Positions 10,071 through 17,815 of a stretch of 64,000 nt of DNA are shown one piece after another. The first letter of the stretch is position 1, and the number at the start of each line of letters is the position of its first letter. The position numbers and the translations under genes are program-made. This DNA comes from Rhodobacter sp. NTK016B. Lineage in GTDB: Bacteria; Pseudomonadota; Alphaproteobacteria; Rhodobacterales; Rhodobacteraceae. The stretch is taken from contig NZ_JAFKOK010000003.1 in the NCBI RefSeq assembly GCF_017303295.1, positions 309,366 to 373,365 of the forward strand, given 5' to 3'. The notes below the pieces were generated by a model, which was given only the letters and a program-made list of their open reading frames with translations, made no database searches and had not been told where the DNA came from.

Positions 10071-11255
10071 TTAGCGGCCCAGTTTCTTCATGCCTTTGGT
10101 CAGTCCTTCGAGCGACATTGACACCATGCTGTCCTCGAAGATCTCTTCGATCATGCGGATCGAATGCGAATGCTTCCAGTATTTCTCGGGCGTGGGATTG
10201 ATCCACAGGTTGTTGGGCCAGTGCTCGCGCGCGCGGGCCAGCCACGTTGCCCCGGATTCCTCGTTCCAATGCTCGTTCGCCCCGCCCGCATGGGCGACCT
10301 CATAGGGGGACATGTTGGCGTCGCCCACGAAGATGCATTTGTAATCGGGCCCATAGGTGCGCAGCACTTCCCATGTGGGCGTGCGCGCATTCCACCGGCG
10401 GGCGTTATCCTTCCACACGAATTCGTAGAGACAATTGTGGAAGTAGAAATGTTCGAGATGCTTGAACTCGGCCCGCGCGGCCGAGAACAGCTCTTCGACG
10501 ACCTGCACATATGGGTCCATCGAGCCGCCCACGTCGAAGAACAAAAGCACCTTCACCGCGTTGCGCCGCTCGGGCCGCGTCTTGACGTCGAGCCAGCCCT
10601 GTTCGGCGGTCGCGCGAATCGTCCCGTCGAGGTCCAGCTCCTGATCCGCGCCGTCGCGCGCCCAGTTGCGCAGTCGTTTCAGCGCGACCTTGATGTTGCG
10701 CGTGCCCAGCTCGACGCTGTCATCGAGGTTGCGGAATTCGCGCTTGTCCCAGACCTTGACCGCGCGCTGGTTGCGACTTTCCTTCTGGCCGATGCGCACG
10801 CCTTCGGGGTTATAGCCATAGGCGCCGAAGGGCGAGGTGCCCGCCGTGCCGATCCATTTACTGCCGCCCTGATGGCGTTCCTTCTGCTCTTCGAGCCGCT
10901 GCTTGAGCGTCTCCATCAGCTTGTCGAAACCGCCCATCGCTTCGATCTGCGCGCGCTCTTCCTCGCTCAGATGCTTCTCGGCCAGCTTTTCCAGCCAATC
11001 GGCGGGCAGGTCCACGGCCTGCGCGATGGCTTCGGGCGAGATTTCATCAAGCCCCTTGAACGCCGCCGCAAAGGCGCGGTCGAAGCGGTCAATATGCTTT
11101 TCGTCTTTCACCATCGTGGTGCGGGCGAGATAGTAGAACCCTTCGGCGTCGAATTGCGCGAGTCCGGCCTTCAGGGCCTCGAGAAAGCCGAGATACTCTC
11201 TCAGCGTCACGGGGACCGCATGGTCGCGCAATTGTTCGAGGAAGGGCACGAACAT
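10071..11255 (-). CDS. CoxE-like VWA domain protein
   Basis: 394 residues. The N-terminal ~180 residues are helical and charged (EERAQIEAMGGFDKLMETLKQRLEEQ), and the C-terminal VWA_CoxE domain starts at about residue 215 (KVLLFFDVGGSMDPYVQ). The MIDAS motif is DxGGS rather than DxSxS, a variant I associate with proteobacterial CoxE-like proteins. Relatives work with MoxR-type AAA ATPases in metalloenzyme or complex assembly; no moxR gene is in the window. The ATG at 11255 overlaps the stop of a 54-codon gene (TGATG). The much longer upstream frame on this strand is antisense noise. Confidence 0.85.
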   Translation of the reverse strand: MFVPFLEQLRDHAVPVTLREYLGFLEALKAGLAQFDAEGFYYLARTTMVKDEKHIDRFDRAFAAAFKGLDEISPEAIAQAVDLPADWLEKLAEKHLSEEERAQIEAMGGFDKLMETLKQRLEEQKERHQGGSKWIGTAGTSPFGAYGYNPEGVRIGQKESRNQRAVKVWDKREFRNLDDSVELGTRNIKVALKRLRNWARDGADQELDLDGTIRATAEQGWLDVKTRPERRNAVKVLLFFDVGGSMDPYVQVVEELFSAARAEFKHLEHFYFHNCLYEFVWKDNARRWNARTPTWEVLRTYGPDYKCIFVGDANMSPYEVAHAGGANEHWNEESGATWLARAREHWPNNLWINPTPEKYWKHSHSIRMIEEIFEDSMVSMSLEGLTKGMKKLGR

Positions 11256-11419
11256 CAGAACAACCGGTCCAGGCCGACCGCGATGAAGGCGCTGACGATC
11301 GCGCCGATGATGCCCCAGACGGCGGCGTATTGCGCGATGTCCTTGCCGGTGCCGTCGTTTCTGCGGGCATAGATGTAGCCCCAGACCGCGCCGATCACCA
11401 ACCCTGCGAGAATGACCAT
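11255..11419 (-). CDS. small two-helix membrane protein
   Basis: A 54-residue gene. The protein begins MVILAGLVIGAVWGY and ends SAFIAVGLDRLF. Two hydrophobic helices (~2-18 and ~32-48) are separated by a polar loop with YARRNDGTGKDIAQ. The stop overlaps the start of the CoxE-like gene as TGATG, so the two are translationally coupled. It lies 32 bp downstream of the DUF2927 lipoprotein gene. The function is unknown; tight coupling suggests a membrane anchor or partner for the VWA protein. Confidence 0.7.
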   Translation of the reverse strand: MVILAGLVIGAVWGYIYARRNDGTGKDIAQYAAVWGIIGAIVSAFIAVGLDRLF

Positions 11420-11451
11420 GAAAGCCTCTGTTCTGCCCGTCCGGTGCCGGA

Positions 11452-12843
11452 TTACAGCCCGGCCAGCCGCTGGGCCGCTCCGGCGATGCGGGCGATTTCC
11501 TCAAACCGCGCCTCGGCGGCGCTCTGTGAGCCGAAGCCATACCGCGCCGCCGGCATCGAGTCGACCCTGAGCCGGTCGGCCGCTTCGAGGTTGCCCGCCT
11601 GCAACTCGGCCTGCGAGCGGATGAAACCCAGCGATGCAAGGAACGCCGCATTCTCGGTCCGTTGCGCGAAGGGAATGGCCTGTTCGGTCAGCTCCAGCGC
11701 GATGTCGGTCTGGCCGGTGGCGAGCGCCTGCACCGCCAGATGCATGTCGATATGCGCGGCATGGATCTCGCCCCCCGGGGTGCGGCGGAAGATCTCGGCG
11801 GCGGCCAGCAGCGATTCCAGTGCCGTTTCGCCCTGATCGCGCGGGGCAAGGCGCGCGCCCAGCATCAGGCTGAGCGCCAGCCGCGAATCCGTCCAGCCCT
11901 GCGCTCGGGCGAGATCAAGCGCGCGCTCGGCCCCTTCGCGGCGCTGCGGCAGGCCGCCATCCGAGGTCAGCGCCTGTTCCACCGCCAGCTGCCATTCGCG
12001 CGGGGTCGCTCCGGCGACGACGCCGCTGCGGCTGCGGCCCACCGGGTTCAGCCGGTTGAACAGCGTCGTAAGGCGCGCGGCGACCTCGTCGCGCGACATG
12101 CCCGATTGCAGTTCGGGCGCGTACCAGACGCGCAGAAGCAGCATGTCGAAGCCGGTCAGGGTGGTCTGAAAATTATCGTCGTTGAAGATCGAATCCGACA
12201 GCCGGAACAGATCGTTGAGCGGCCCCAGCGCCTGCCCGATCTCTTCGTGCAGGCAGTCACGGATTTCCTGCGGCGTGGTGTCGTCGGGAATGAACACCGC
12301 CGCCTGCCGCCGCTGGGTGACGCGGGTCCAGTCGATCGACGGGCTGCGGCGATTGGCGACGAAATCCTGCCATGTGCCGACATTCGGCACGACGAAACAC
12401 GCCGCGGCGGGCACGACCGCCTGCATCTGCCGCCGCGGCAGGAACTGAACGGTGATCGTATTCGCCCCCTCGGGCGCGCTGACCGCACGGTTGATATCGA
12501 TACCCGCTTCGGTGCGCAGCCGGGCGATCAACCGGTCAAGATCGGCAATCGCGGTGACCGGCGCCGTGCCGCCCGTCACCACCGTGACCGGCCCCTCGAA
12601 GCGCGAGAACGTGTCAATCGGACGACCGCTTTCCATTGCGAACCCGAGCTCGAGGAAATCGGCCACCATCTCGGCATTGGGACGGCTGGGGGGCAGAGGA
12701 TTGACCGCGCCGGGCCGGTAGATCGCCACAGGCGTCACGTCGTCGGTATGCGCTTCCAGCCGCGCGACCTCGCTTGTCGGTACACAAGCACCGAGCGCCG
12801 TTATCGTGCAGGCAAGGGTCAGTGCGAGATATCTGCGTCTCAT
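11452..12843 (-). CDS. DUF2927 family lipoprotein
   Basis: 463 residues. The N terminus MRRRYLALTLACTITALGAC has a lipobox (ALGAC), so the protein is predicted to be lipid-anchored. The central region carries the DUF2927 signature CLHEEIGQALGPLNDLFRLSDSIFNDDN, and the motif TTLTGFDMLLLRVWY. The C-terminal ~200 residues are alpha-helical with TPR-like spacing (ALDLARAQGWTDSRLALSLML, LELTEQAIPFAQRTENAAFLASLG). The biochemical role of DUF2927 is not known to me. The start ATG at 12843 overlaps the dusA stop (ATGA), putting it in one operon with dusA. Confidence 0.82.
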   Translation of the reverse strand: MRRRYLALTLACTITALGACVPTSEVARLEAHTDDVTPVAIYRPGAVNPLPPSRPNAEMVADFLELGFAMESGRPIDTFSRFEGPVTVVTGGTAPVTAIADLDRLIARLRTEAGIDINRAVSAPEGANTITVQFLPRRQMQAVVPAAACFVVPNVGTWQDFVANRRSPSIDWTRVTQRRQAAVFIPDDTTPQEIRDCLHEEIGQALGPLNDLFRLSDSIFNDDNFQTTLTGFDMLLLRVWYAPELQSGMSRDEVAARLTTLFNRLNPVGRSRSGVVAGATPREWQLAVEQALTSDGGLPQRREGAERALDLARAQGWTDSRLALSLMLGARLAPRDQGETALESLLAAAEIFRRTPGGEIHAAHIDMHLAVQALATGQTDIALELTEQAIPFAQRTENAAFLASLGFIRSQAELQAGNLEAADRLRVDSMPAARYGFGSQSAAEARFEEIARIAGAAQRLAGL

Positions 12844-13826
12844 GCCGCGCGCCTTTCGCTCAGACCGGCGACCAGCGCCCTGTAATCGTTGAGCGTGCCG
12901 TTGGGCATCTCGGACAAGGCCCGCCGCCACGCCCGTGCGCCGGGTTGGCCCGCGAACAGGCCCAGCAGATGGCGCGTCGCACCGATCAGCCGACCGCCGC
13001 GCTCAAGATGGGCGGCGATGATCGCCTCGGCCTGCTGCGCCACCTCTATGGGATCGGCGCGCGGGCTTTCATCGCCCCAGATCACCGCATCCGCCGGGCC
13101 GAGAATATCGGCGGGCTGGTGATAGGCTGCGCGCCCGATCATCACCCCGTCAAAGCCCCGGGCCAGCAGCGCCTGCGCTGCCTCCAGCGTGGCGATACCG
13201 CCATTCACCGAAATCGACAGGTCGGGATAGGCCGTGACCATCCGCGCCACCAGATCGTAATCGAGCGGCGGCACCTCACGGTTTTCCTTGGGCGACAGGC
13301 CCTGCAGCCACGCTTTGCGGGCATGGACTATCACCCGCCGGACGCCCGCTGCACGCGCCGCATCCAGCAGGGCGGGCAGGGCCTCTTCGGTGTCCTGATC
13401 GTCGACACCGATACGGCATTTGACGGTGATCTCGGTCCGCGTGGCCGCACGCATCGCCGACAGGCACTCGCCCACAAGCGCGGGCGTCTTCATCAGCACC
13501 GCGCCGAAACAGCCCGACTGCACCCGGTCCGAAGGGCAGCCGACATTGAGATTGACCTCGTCATACCCCTCATCCGCGCCCATCCGCGCCGCCTGCGCAA
13601 GCTCTGCCGGGTCCGACCCGCCCAGTTGCAGCGCCACCGGATGCTCCGAGGGCGAAAAGGTCAGAAGGTGCCGCGCCCCGCCGCGGACCAGCGCCGCCGA
13701 GGTGACCATTTCGGTATAGAGCAGCGCATCGCGGCTCAGCAGCCGGTGGAATTGCCGGCAGTTCGAGTCGGTCCAGTCAAGCATCGGCGCCACGGAAAGG
13801 CGCCACGGGGGCAGGGTATCGGTCAC
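12840..13826 (-). CDS. dusA: tRNA-dihydrouridine synthase DusA
   Basis: 328 residues. It is an FMN-dependent TIM-barrel enzyme that reduces uridines in the D-loop of tRNA. Family motifs include SVAPMLDWTD at the start, LNVGCPSDRVQSGCFGA with the catalytic cysteine, KCRIGVDD, VHARKAWLQGLSPKENR (DusA-specific region) and NGGI/MIGRAAYHQP. The length and the LSPKENREVPPL segment fit DusA rather than DusB. It is the first gene of the operon running to the CoxE-like gene and is divergent from hemE; the 240-bp gap holds both promoters, but I cannot place them confidently. Confidence 0.94.
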   Translation of the reverse strand: MTDTLPPWRLSVAPMLDWTDSNCRQFHRLLSRDALLYTEMVTSAALVRGGARHLLTFSPSEHPVALQLGGSDPAELAQAARMGADEGYDEVNLNVGCPSDRVQSGCFGAVLMKTPALVGECLSAMRAATRTEITVKCRIGVDDQDTEEALPALLDAARAAGVRRVIVHARKAWLQGLSPKENREVPPLDYDLVARMVTAYPDLSISVNGGIATLEAAQALLARGFDGVMIGRAAYHQPADILGPADAVIWGDESPRADPIEVAQQAEAIIAAHLERGGRLIGATRHLLGLFAGQPGARAWRRALSEMPNGTLNDYRALVAGLSERRAA

Positions 13827-14066
13827 GCGTCGTCGGGTCCCAAAGGTGTGTTTCGGATATAGCCCTTGGCGCGCGCAAGGTCCACAAATCGCGGGCGTGT
13901 TGCGCGGTTCTTGGCGTCACGTCCTTGCCATCGCCCGCCCGTGCGCTTCTTTCCTAACCCCGCGCCGGTGCGCGCCGCGCCGCGCAATCGGGGCCGCGAC
14001 GTTGCGCTCCTTGACATCGCGACACCAGACACGCATCGACGGCCCGATACCGACAGGAGGATTGCC

Positions 14067-15122
14067 GTGACCCAGCTACCCGCTCCGACCGAGGCGCCGA
14101 CAAAGACCATCCTGCGCGCGCTGAAAGGCGAGGTTCAGGCCGTGCCGCCGGTCTGGATGATGCGTCAGGCGGGCCGCTACCTGCCCGAATACCGCGCGAC
14201 TAGGGCGCAGGCGGGCGACTTCCTGTCGCTGTGCTACAACCCCGAACTGGCCGCCGAGGTGACGCTGCAACCCATTCGCCGCTACGGCTTCGACGCGGCG
14301 ATCCTGTTCGCCGATATCCTGCTTCTGCCGCAGGCTCTGGGCGCGGATCTGTGGTTTGTGACGGGCGAGGGGCCGCGCCTGTCGACGATCACCAGCGAAC
14401 GGGACTTCACCGATCTGAAGCCCGTGAAGGATATCGACGAGACCCTCTCGCCGGTCTACGAGACGCTGCGCATCCTCAAACGCGAATTGCCGTCCGAGAC
14501 CACGCTGATCGGTTTCGCCGGCGCGCCCTGGACCGTGGCCACCTACATGATCGCCGGTCGCGGCACGCCCGATCAAGGCCCCGCGCATGCGCTGATGACC
14601 GAGAACCGCGCGCTGTTCGAGCAGCTTCTGGGCAAGATCACCGAGGGCACGATCGAATATCTCTCGCGCCAGATCGAGGCAGGCGCCGAAGTCGTGAAGA
14701 TCTTCGACAGCTGGGCCGGTTCGCTCAAAGGCGCCGATTTCGACCGCTACGCGACCGAACCCGCGCGCCACATCACCGAGACCCTCAAACGCCGCCATCC
14801 CGGGATCCCGGTCATCGCCTTCCCGCGTCAGGCGGGCGAGAAATACACGAATTTCCACGCCGCCACCGGCGCCGATTGCGTCGCACTCGATGACAGCGTC
14901 GATGCACAATGGGCGGCCGAGACGGTGCAGATCCATGGCTGCGTGCAGGGCAATCTCGCGCCCCGCCACATGGTCGAAGGCGGCCCCGCTCTGGTCTCGG
15001 AAACCAAACGCATCGTGCAGGCGTTCTCGAAGGGCCCGCATATATTCAATCTCGGCCATGGCATCACGCCCGAGGCCGATCCCGACAATGTCCACCGGAT
15101 GCTCGAAGCGATCCGCGGCTGA
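14067..15122 (+). CDS. hemE: uroporphyrinogen decarboxylase
   Basis: 351 residues. It converts uroporphyrinogen III to coproporphyrinogen III in heme (and, where present, bacteriochlorophyll) synthesis. The signature [17 protein letters not shown] and [12 protein letters not shown] are present, with [13 protein letters not shown] and [15 protein letters not shown] near the C terminus. The start is a GTG: AGGAGG at 14055-14060 lies 6 bp before GTG 14067, and the encoded [11 protein letters not shown] fits the family. In-frame codons upstream lack a ribosome site. No other heme gene is adjacent. The 3' end runs into a repeat-rich hairpin element. Confidence 0.95.
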   Translation: MTQLPAPTEAPTKTILRALKGEVQAVPPVWMMRQAGRYLPEYRATRAQAGDFLSLCYNPELAAEVTLQPIRRYGFDAAILFADILLLPQALGADLWFVTGEGPRLSTITSERDFTDLKPVKDIDETLSPVYETLRILKRELPSETTLIGFAGAPWTVATYMIAGRGTPDQGPAHALMTENRALFEQLLGKITEGTIEYLSRQIEAGAEVVKIFDSWAGSLKGADFDRYATEPARHITETLKRRHPGIPVIAFPRQAGEKYTNFHAATGADCVALDDSVDAQWAAETVQIHGCVQGNLAPRHMVEGGPALVSETKRIVQAFSKGPHIFNLGHGITPEADPDNVHRMLEAIRG

Positions 15123-15137
15123 TTTCACTTTGCCCCC

Positions 15138-15290
15138 AATACTCACGGGGGATTTTCAAGGGGGGGATTTTCAAGGGGGAGCGTGCTCCCCCTTGAAGCG
15201 GGGGGCCCGGGGGGCAGCAGCCCCCCGATCCTTCTCTAAGCATTGGGGCGGCAGCCCCCAGGCCTTCTCTAAGCTGTGGGGCAAACCCCC
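15138..15290. repeat. intergenic repeat B: tandem GC hairpins (copy 1)
   Basis: It begins AATACTCACGGGGG, followed by a tandemly doubled GGGGGATTTTCAAG. Next come a near-perfect hairpin with arms AAGGGGGAGC / GCTCCCCCTT (15173-15194) and a second hairpin CGGGGGGC-AGCA-GCCCCCCG (15208-15227). Two further units each begin CTTCTCTAAGC and carry a GGGG..CCCC stem (15231-15290). The first three parts recur in the same order at 44252-44326. It lies between the convergent hemE and MBL-hydrolase genes and could stop transcription in both directions. Confidence 0.8.
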
Positions 15291-15300
15291 GTTTTCGCCC

Positions 15301-16134
15301 TCACGGCCGCTCCAGCCGATATCCGGTCCCGTCGCGCACGGCGACATGGAAGGCCGGGTGCAGGAAATGCCCGCCGGTAAACAGCGCCCCGTCGCTGGCC
15401 AGTTCGTCGAGCAGCCGTTTGCGCGTCGCGCGGGCCGTGTCCATGTCCATATCGAACGCGATGCCGATCTCGGGATCGGCGGCCTGCAGATAGGGCGCGT
15501 GGATGATGTCCCCGCCATGGATCAGGTGCCCCGACCCTGAGCTCAGGCGCCAGCCGCCATGGCCCGGCGTGTGCCCGGCCAGCGGCATCGAGGTCAGGCC
15601 GGGCGCGATCTCGGCGCCCTCATCGATCAGTCTCAACCGGTCGCCATAGGCCGCCAGCACCGCGCGGGCGAGCTGGCCCCAATCGGGCAGCGGATCGGGG
15701 GCGTTGTCGGTCCGGGACGCGTCCGACCAGAACGCGTGTTCGGCCCGCGTGACCACCAGTTCCGCCTTGGGGAACACCGCCGCGCCGTCGGGGGTGATCA
15801 TGCCCGCGATATGGTCGGGATGCAGATGCGTGGCGAACAAAACCTCGACCGCGTCGGCGCTGACGCCCGCCTCGTCCATCGCCTGGGGCAGAAAGCCGCA
15901 GGTCGGGCCGAACAGGTCCCGGGGACCCGCGTCGCACAGGATCGTCTGCCCGCCATTGCGGATCAGCACCGCGTTGAAATTGGTGGCAATCGCATCGACT
16001 TCTTGCGCCGACAAAAGAGCTGAAATCGTCGTTTCCGGGGTGCCGGGAAACAATTCTGGCCCGAATTCGGTGCTGCCATCGGTCAGGATCGTGACCTCGG
16101 CATCGCCGATCATGCTGGTGGCGGTTCTGGACAT
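15301..16134 (-). CDS. MBL-fold metallohydrolase
   Basis: 277 residues. The metallo-beta-lactamase motif THLHPDHIAG (HxHxDH) is followed by the further metal ligands in AGHTPGHGG, HGGDIIHAP (bridging Asp) and GGHFLHPAFH. This set matches the lactonase/glyoxalase-like branch with a dinuclear zinc site (AttM/AiiA-like neighbours), but substrate specificity cannot be read. There is no signal peptide when the start is ATG 16134, which has AGGAGGAACGCCC in front. Longer upstream frames overlap the opposing ArsR promoter. The neighbour 16250 is divergent, so the ArsR protein could control it. Confidence 0.85.
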   Translation of the reverse strand: MSRTATSMIGDAEVTILTDGSTEFGPELFPGTPETTISALLSAQEVDAIATNFNAVLIRNGGQTILCDAGPRDLFGPTCGFLPQAMDEAGVSADAVEVLFATHLHPDHIAGMITPDGAAVFPKAELVVTRAEHAFWSDASRTDNAPDPLPDWGQLARAVLAAYGDRLRLIDEGAEIAPGLTSMPLAGHTPGHGGWRLSSGSGHLIHGGDIIHAPYLQAADPEIGIAFDMDMDTARATRKRLLDELASDGALFTGGHFLHPAFHVAVRDGTGYRLERP

Positions 16135-16249
16135 GGGCGTTCCTCCTGTTTTCCGACACGCTAACACAGCGTGGCTTTCCGGCAACCGACGCGAAACTTG
16201 TCCACAGGCTGTCTTGCTGCCCGACAAGAACCCCCGTACTTCGACAATC

Positions 16250-17038
16250 ATGGAACCAGCCCAGAGCCTCGAGCCCGTTGCCGCTTTTGCCGCGCTTGCC
16301 CATCCACAGCGACTGGCGATCATGCGTCTGTTGATGCGGCATTACCCGCGCCGCGTGGCCGCGGGCGAGATCGGCGCAGTGCTCGAGGTCAAGCCCAGTA
16401 CGCTGTCGGGCTATCTGGCGCAGTTGATGGAGGCGGGTCTCATCAGCCAGGAACGGCGCGCGACCTCGCTGCTTTACGCAGCCTCGGTCGACGGGGCCGA
16501 GGCGCTGAACGCGGTGTGGATCGGCGAGATCTGCGGCGGTCGCGGGCGGGTGAGCCATGGGCAGGCCGGGGCGCGCGTGCGCAATGTGCTGTTCATCGGG
16601 GCGGGCAATGCCGGCCCGTCGCTGATGGCCGAGGCGCTGCTGCGCGCCCGCGCGGGCGACGCGGTCGAGGTCTTTTCGGCCGGGCTTGAGGCCCGCGCCG
16701 GTGACGAGGGCGCGACGCTCGATTTCCTGTCCGGGCGCGGGCACGATGTCGGATTGCTGTGGCCAAAGCCGCTTTCAACATGGTCGGGCGATGACGCGCC
16801 GAGTATGGATGTGGTGATTACCCTCGGCGACCGGGCGGCATCGCTCGCGCCGGACTGGCCTGGCTCACCGCATCGCGCGACATGGCGGCTGGCGCCTGAT
16901 CTGACGGCCGAGGCCCTTTACGACGATCTGGACCAGCGTCTCGCCGCGCTTGCAGATCTTCCCTATGACGCGGCCCATCCCCGGGTGACTCAGGCCGGTC
17001 TCGATCGTTTGGCCGAGCCTTTGGTGTCTTACGACTAA
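16250..17038 (+). CDS. ArsR-type regulator fused to a degenerate ArsC-like domain
   Basis: 262 residues in two parts. Residues ~1-95 are an ArsR winged helix (FAALAHPQRLAIMRLLMRHYP, KPSTLSGYLAQLMEAGLI). Residues ~110-262 match a low-molecular-weight phosphatase/arsenate reductase fold (VLFIGAGNAGPSLMAEALLRAR, VFSAGLEA, DVVITLGD, TWRLAPDL). The catalytic loop, normally CX5R, reads G117-AGNAG-P123. Both the nucleophilic cysteine and the phosphate-binding arginine are gone at exact spacing, and the general-acid DP motif is replaced. The domain therefore cannot work as a classical phosphatase and is likely a ligand-sensing or dimerisation module. It is divergent from the MBL hydrolase. Confidence 0.82.
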   Translation: MEPAQSLEPVAAFAALAHPQRLAIMRLLMRHYPRRVAAGEIGAVLEVKPSTLSGYLAQLMEAGLISQERRATSLLYAASVDGAEALNAVWIGEICGGRGRVSHGQAGARVRNVLFIGAGNAGPSLMAEALLRARAGDAVEVFSAGLEARAGDEGATLDFLSGRGHDVGLLWPKPLSTWSGDDAPSMDVVITLGDRAASLAPDWPGSPHRATWRLAPDLTAEALYDDLDQRLAALADLPYDAAHPRVTQAGLDRLAEPLVSYD

Positions 17039-17353
17039 AGTCGTAACATCTTCTGGATTCAGCAGAATTTTTGATCATATCCGCGTGGCAGATCTGCAAC
17101 GTAAGCGAAAAAAACCGTTTTCATTGGTCGGATAATGGTCGTCGCGCCGTGTTCTCCCGAGGGTTGTGGATCGGAAGTTTCCAAGAAGTATCAAATACGT
17201 ATCCAATTTTCTGCATTTGCAGCATCGGCCCATTCATTGCCGGGTTAATTATCCATTCAAAATAAAGGTTTAACTTGCCAAGGCAACTCGGTTGCCCGAC
17301 CCTTTACTCTACGTACCTTTTAACGAGCAGACGTTGTATCGGGTGAGGCTACC
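17039..17353. other. AT-richer intergenic region upstream of tadE
   Basis: A 315-bp gap of visibly lower GC than the flanks. I see no credible gene. It contains a short palindrome GGCAAC-TCG-GTTGCC (17282-17296), 57 bp before the tadE start, which may be an operator or a promoter-proximal hairpin. It presumably carries the tadE/tadG promoter. Confidence 0.5.
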
Positions 17354-17806
17354 ATGCAGAACGACGACGGGTTCTTTCGTTACTTACTGCGTCAGGTTGT
17401 GGAAAAGGGCCGTGACCAGTCCGGCTCGACAACCGTGGAGTTCGTCGTCCTTCTGCCCTTCCTGATCGGCGTTCTGGGGCTTGTCGTCACCTCAAGCCTT
17501 TATCTCGCGCTGGCCAGCGACGTGCAGCAGCTTGCCCATGAGCTCGCGCGCGCCTCGCTTTCGGTCGAGCATGACGACGATTGGTGCGAAGAGATCGAGG
17601 CCCGGATGGTTGCGCCGCTGGCCGCGAACCTGCCGCTGCTCGAACCCGACCGCGTCAATGGCATCGCCTGTGATAACGATCCCGATACGCGGATGCTGCG
17701 GGTGTCGGTGGTCTATGACACACGCGGGACACTGGGGGCGATCCTTGGGTCAATGATCGGGCTTCAGTTCCAGTCGTTCCAACGCGCCAGTTTCGTGCAA
17801 TGGTAG
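17354..17806 (+). CDS. TadE-like pilus assembly protein
   Basis: 150 residues. After a ~20-residue cytoplasmic leader comes the TadE signature GSTTVEFVVLLPFLIGVLGLVV, a type IV prepilin-like membrane segment with conserved Glu (VEF), then a periplasmic domain with one pair of cysteines (DDWCEEIE, NGIACDND). TadE pseudopilins belong to the Flp/Tad secretion system and are processed by TadV. None of the other tad genes (flp, cpaB-F, tadB/C/V) is here, so this is a detached pair with the next gene, 9 bp downstream. The start ATG 17354 follows GTGAGG. Confidence 0.82.
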   Translation: MQNDDGFFRYLLRQVVEKGRDQSGSTTVEFVVLLPFLIGVLGLVVTSSLYLALASDVQQLAHELARASLSVEHDDDWCEEIEARMVAPLAANLPLLEPDRVNGIACDNDPDTRMLRVSVVYDTRGTLGAILGSMIGLQFQSFQRASFVQW

Positions 17807-17815
17807 GGCCTGCCG

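Noticed and set aside
15138..15290. Tandem short repeats as a CRISPR array
   Set aside because: The units are hairpin-forming, contiguous and of unequal length with no spacers; no cas genes are present.
16198..16206. Single DnaA-box-like TTGTCCACA
   Set aside because: An isolated one-mismatch match, expected by chance; no cluster around it.
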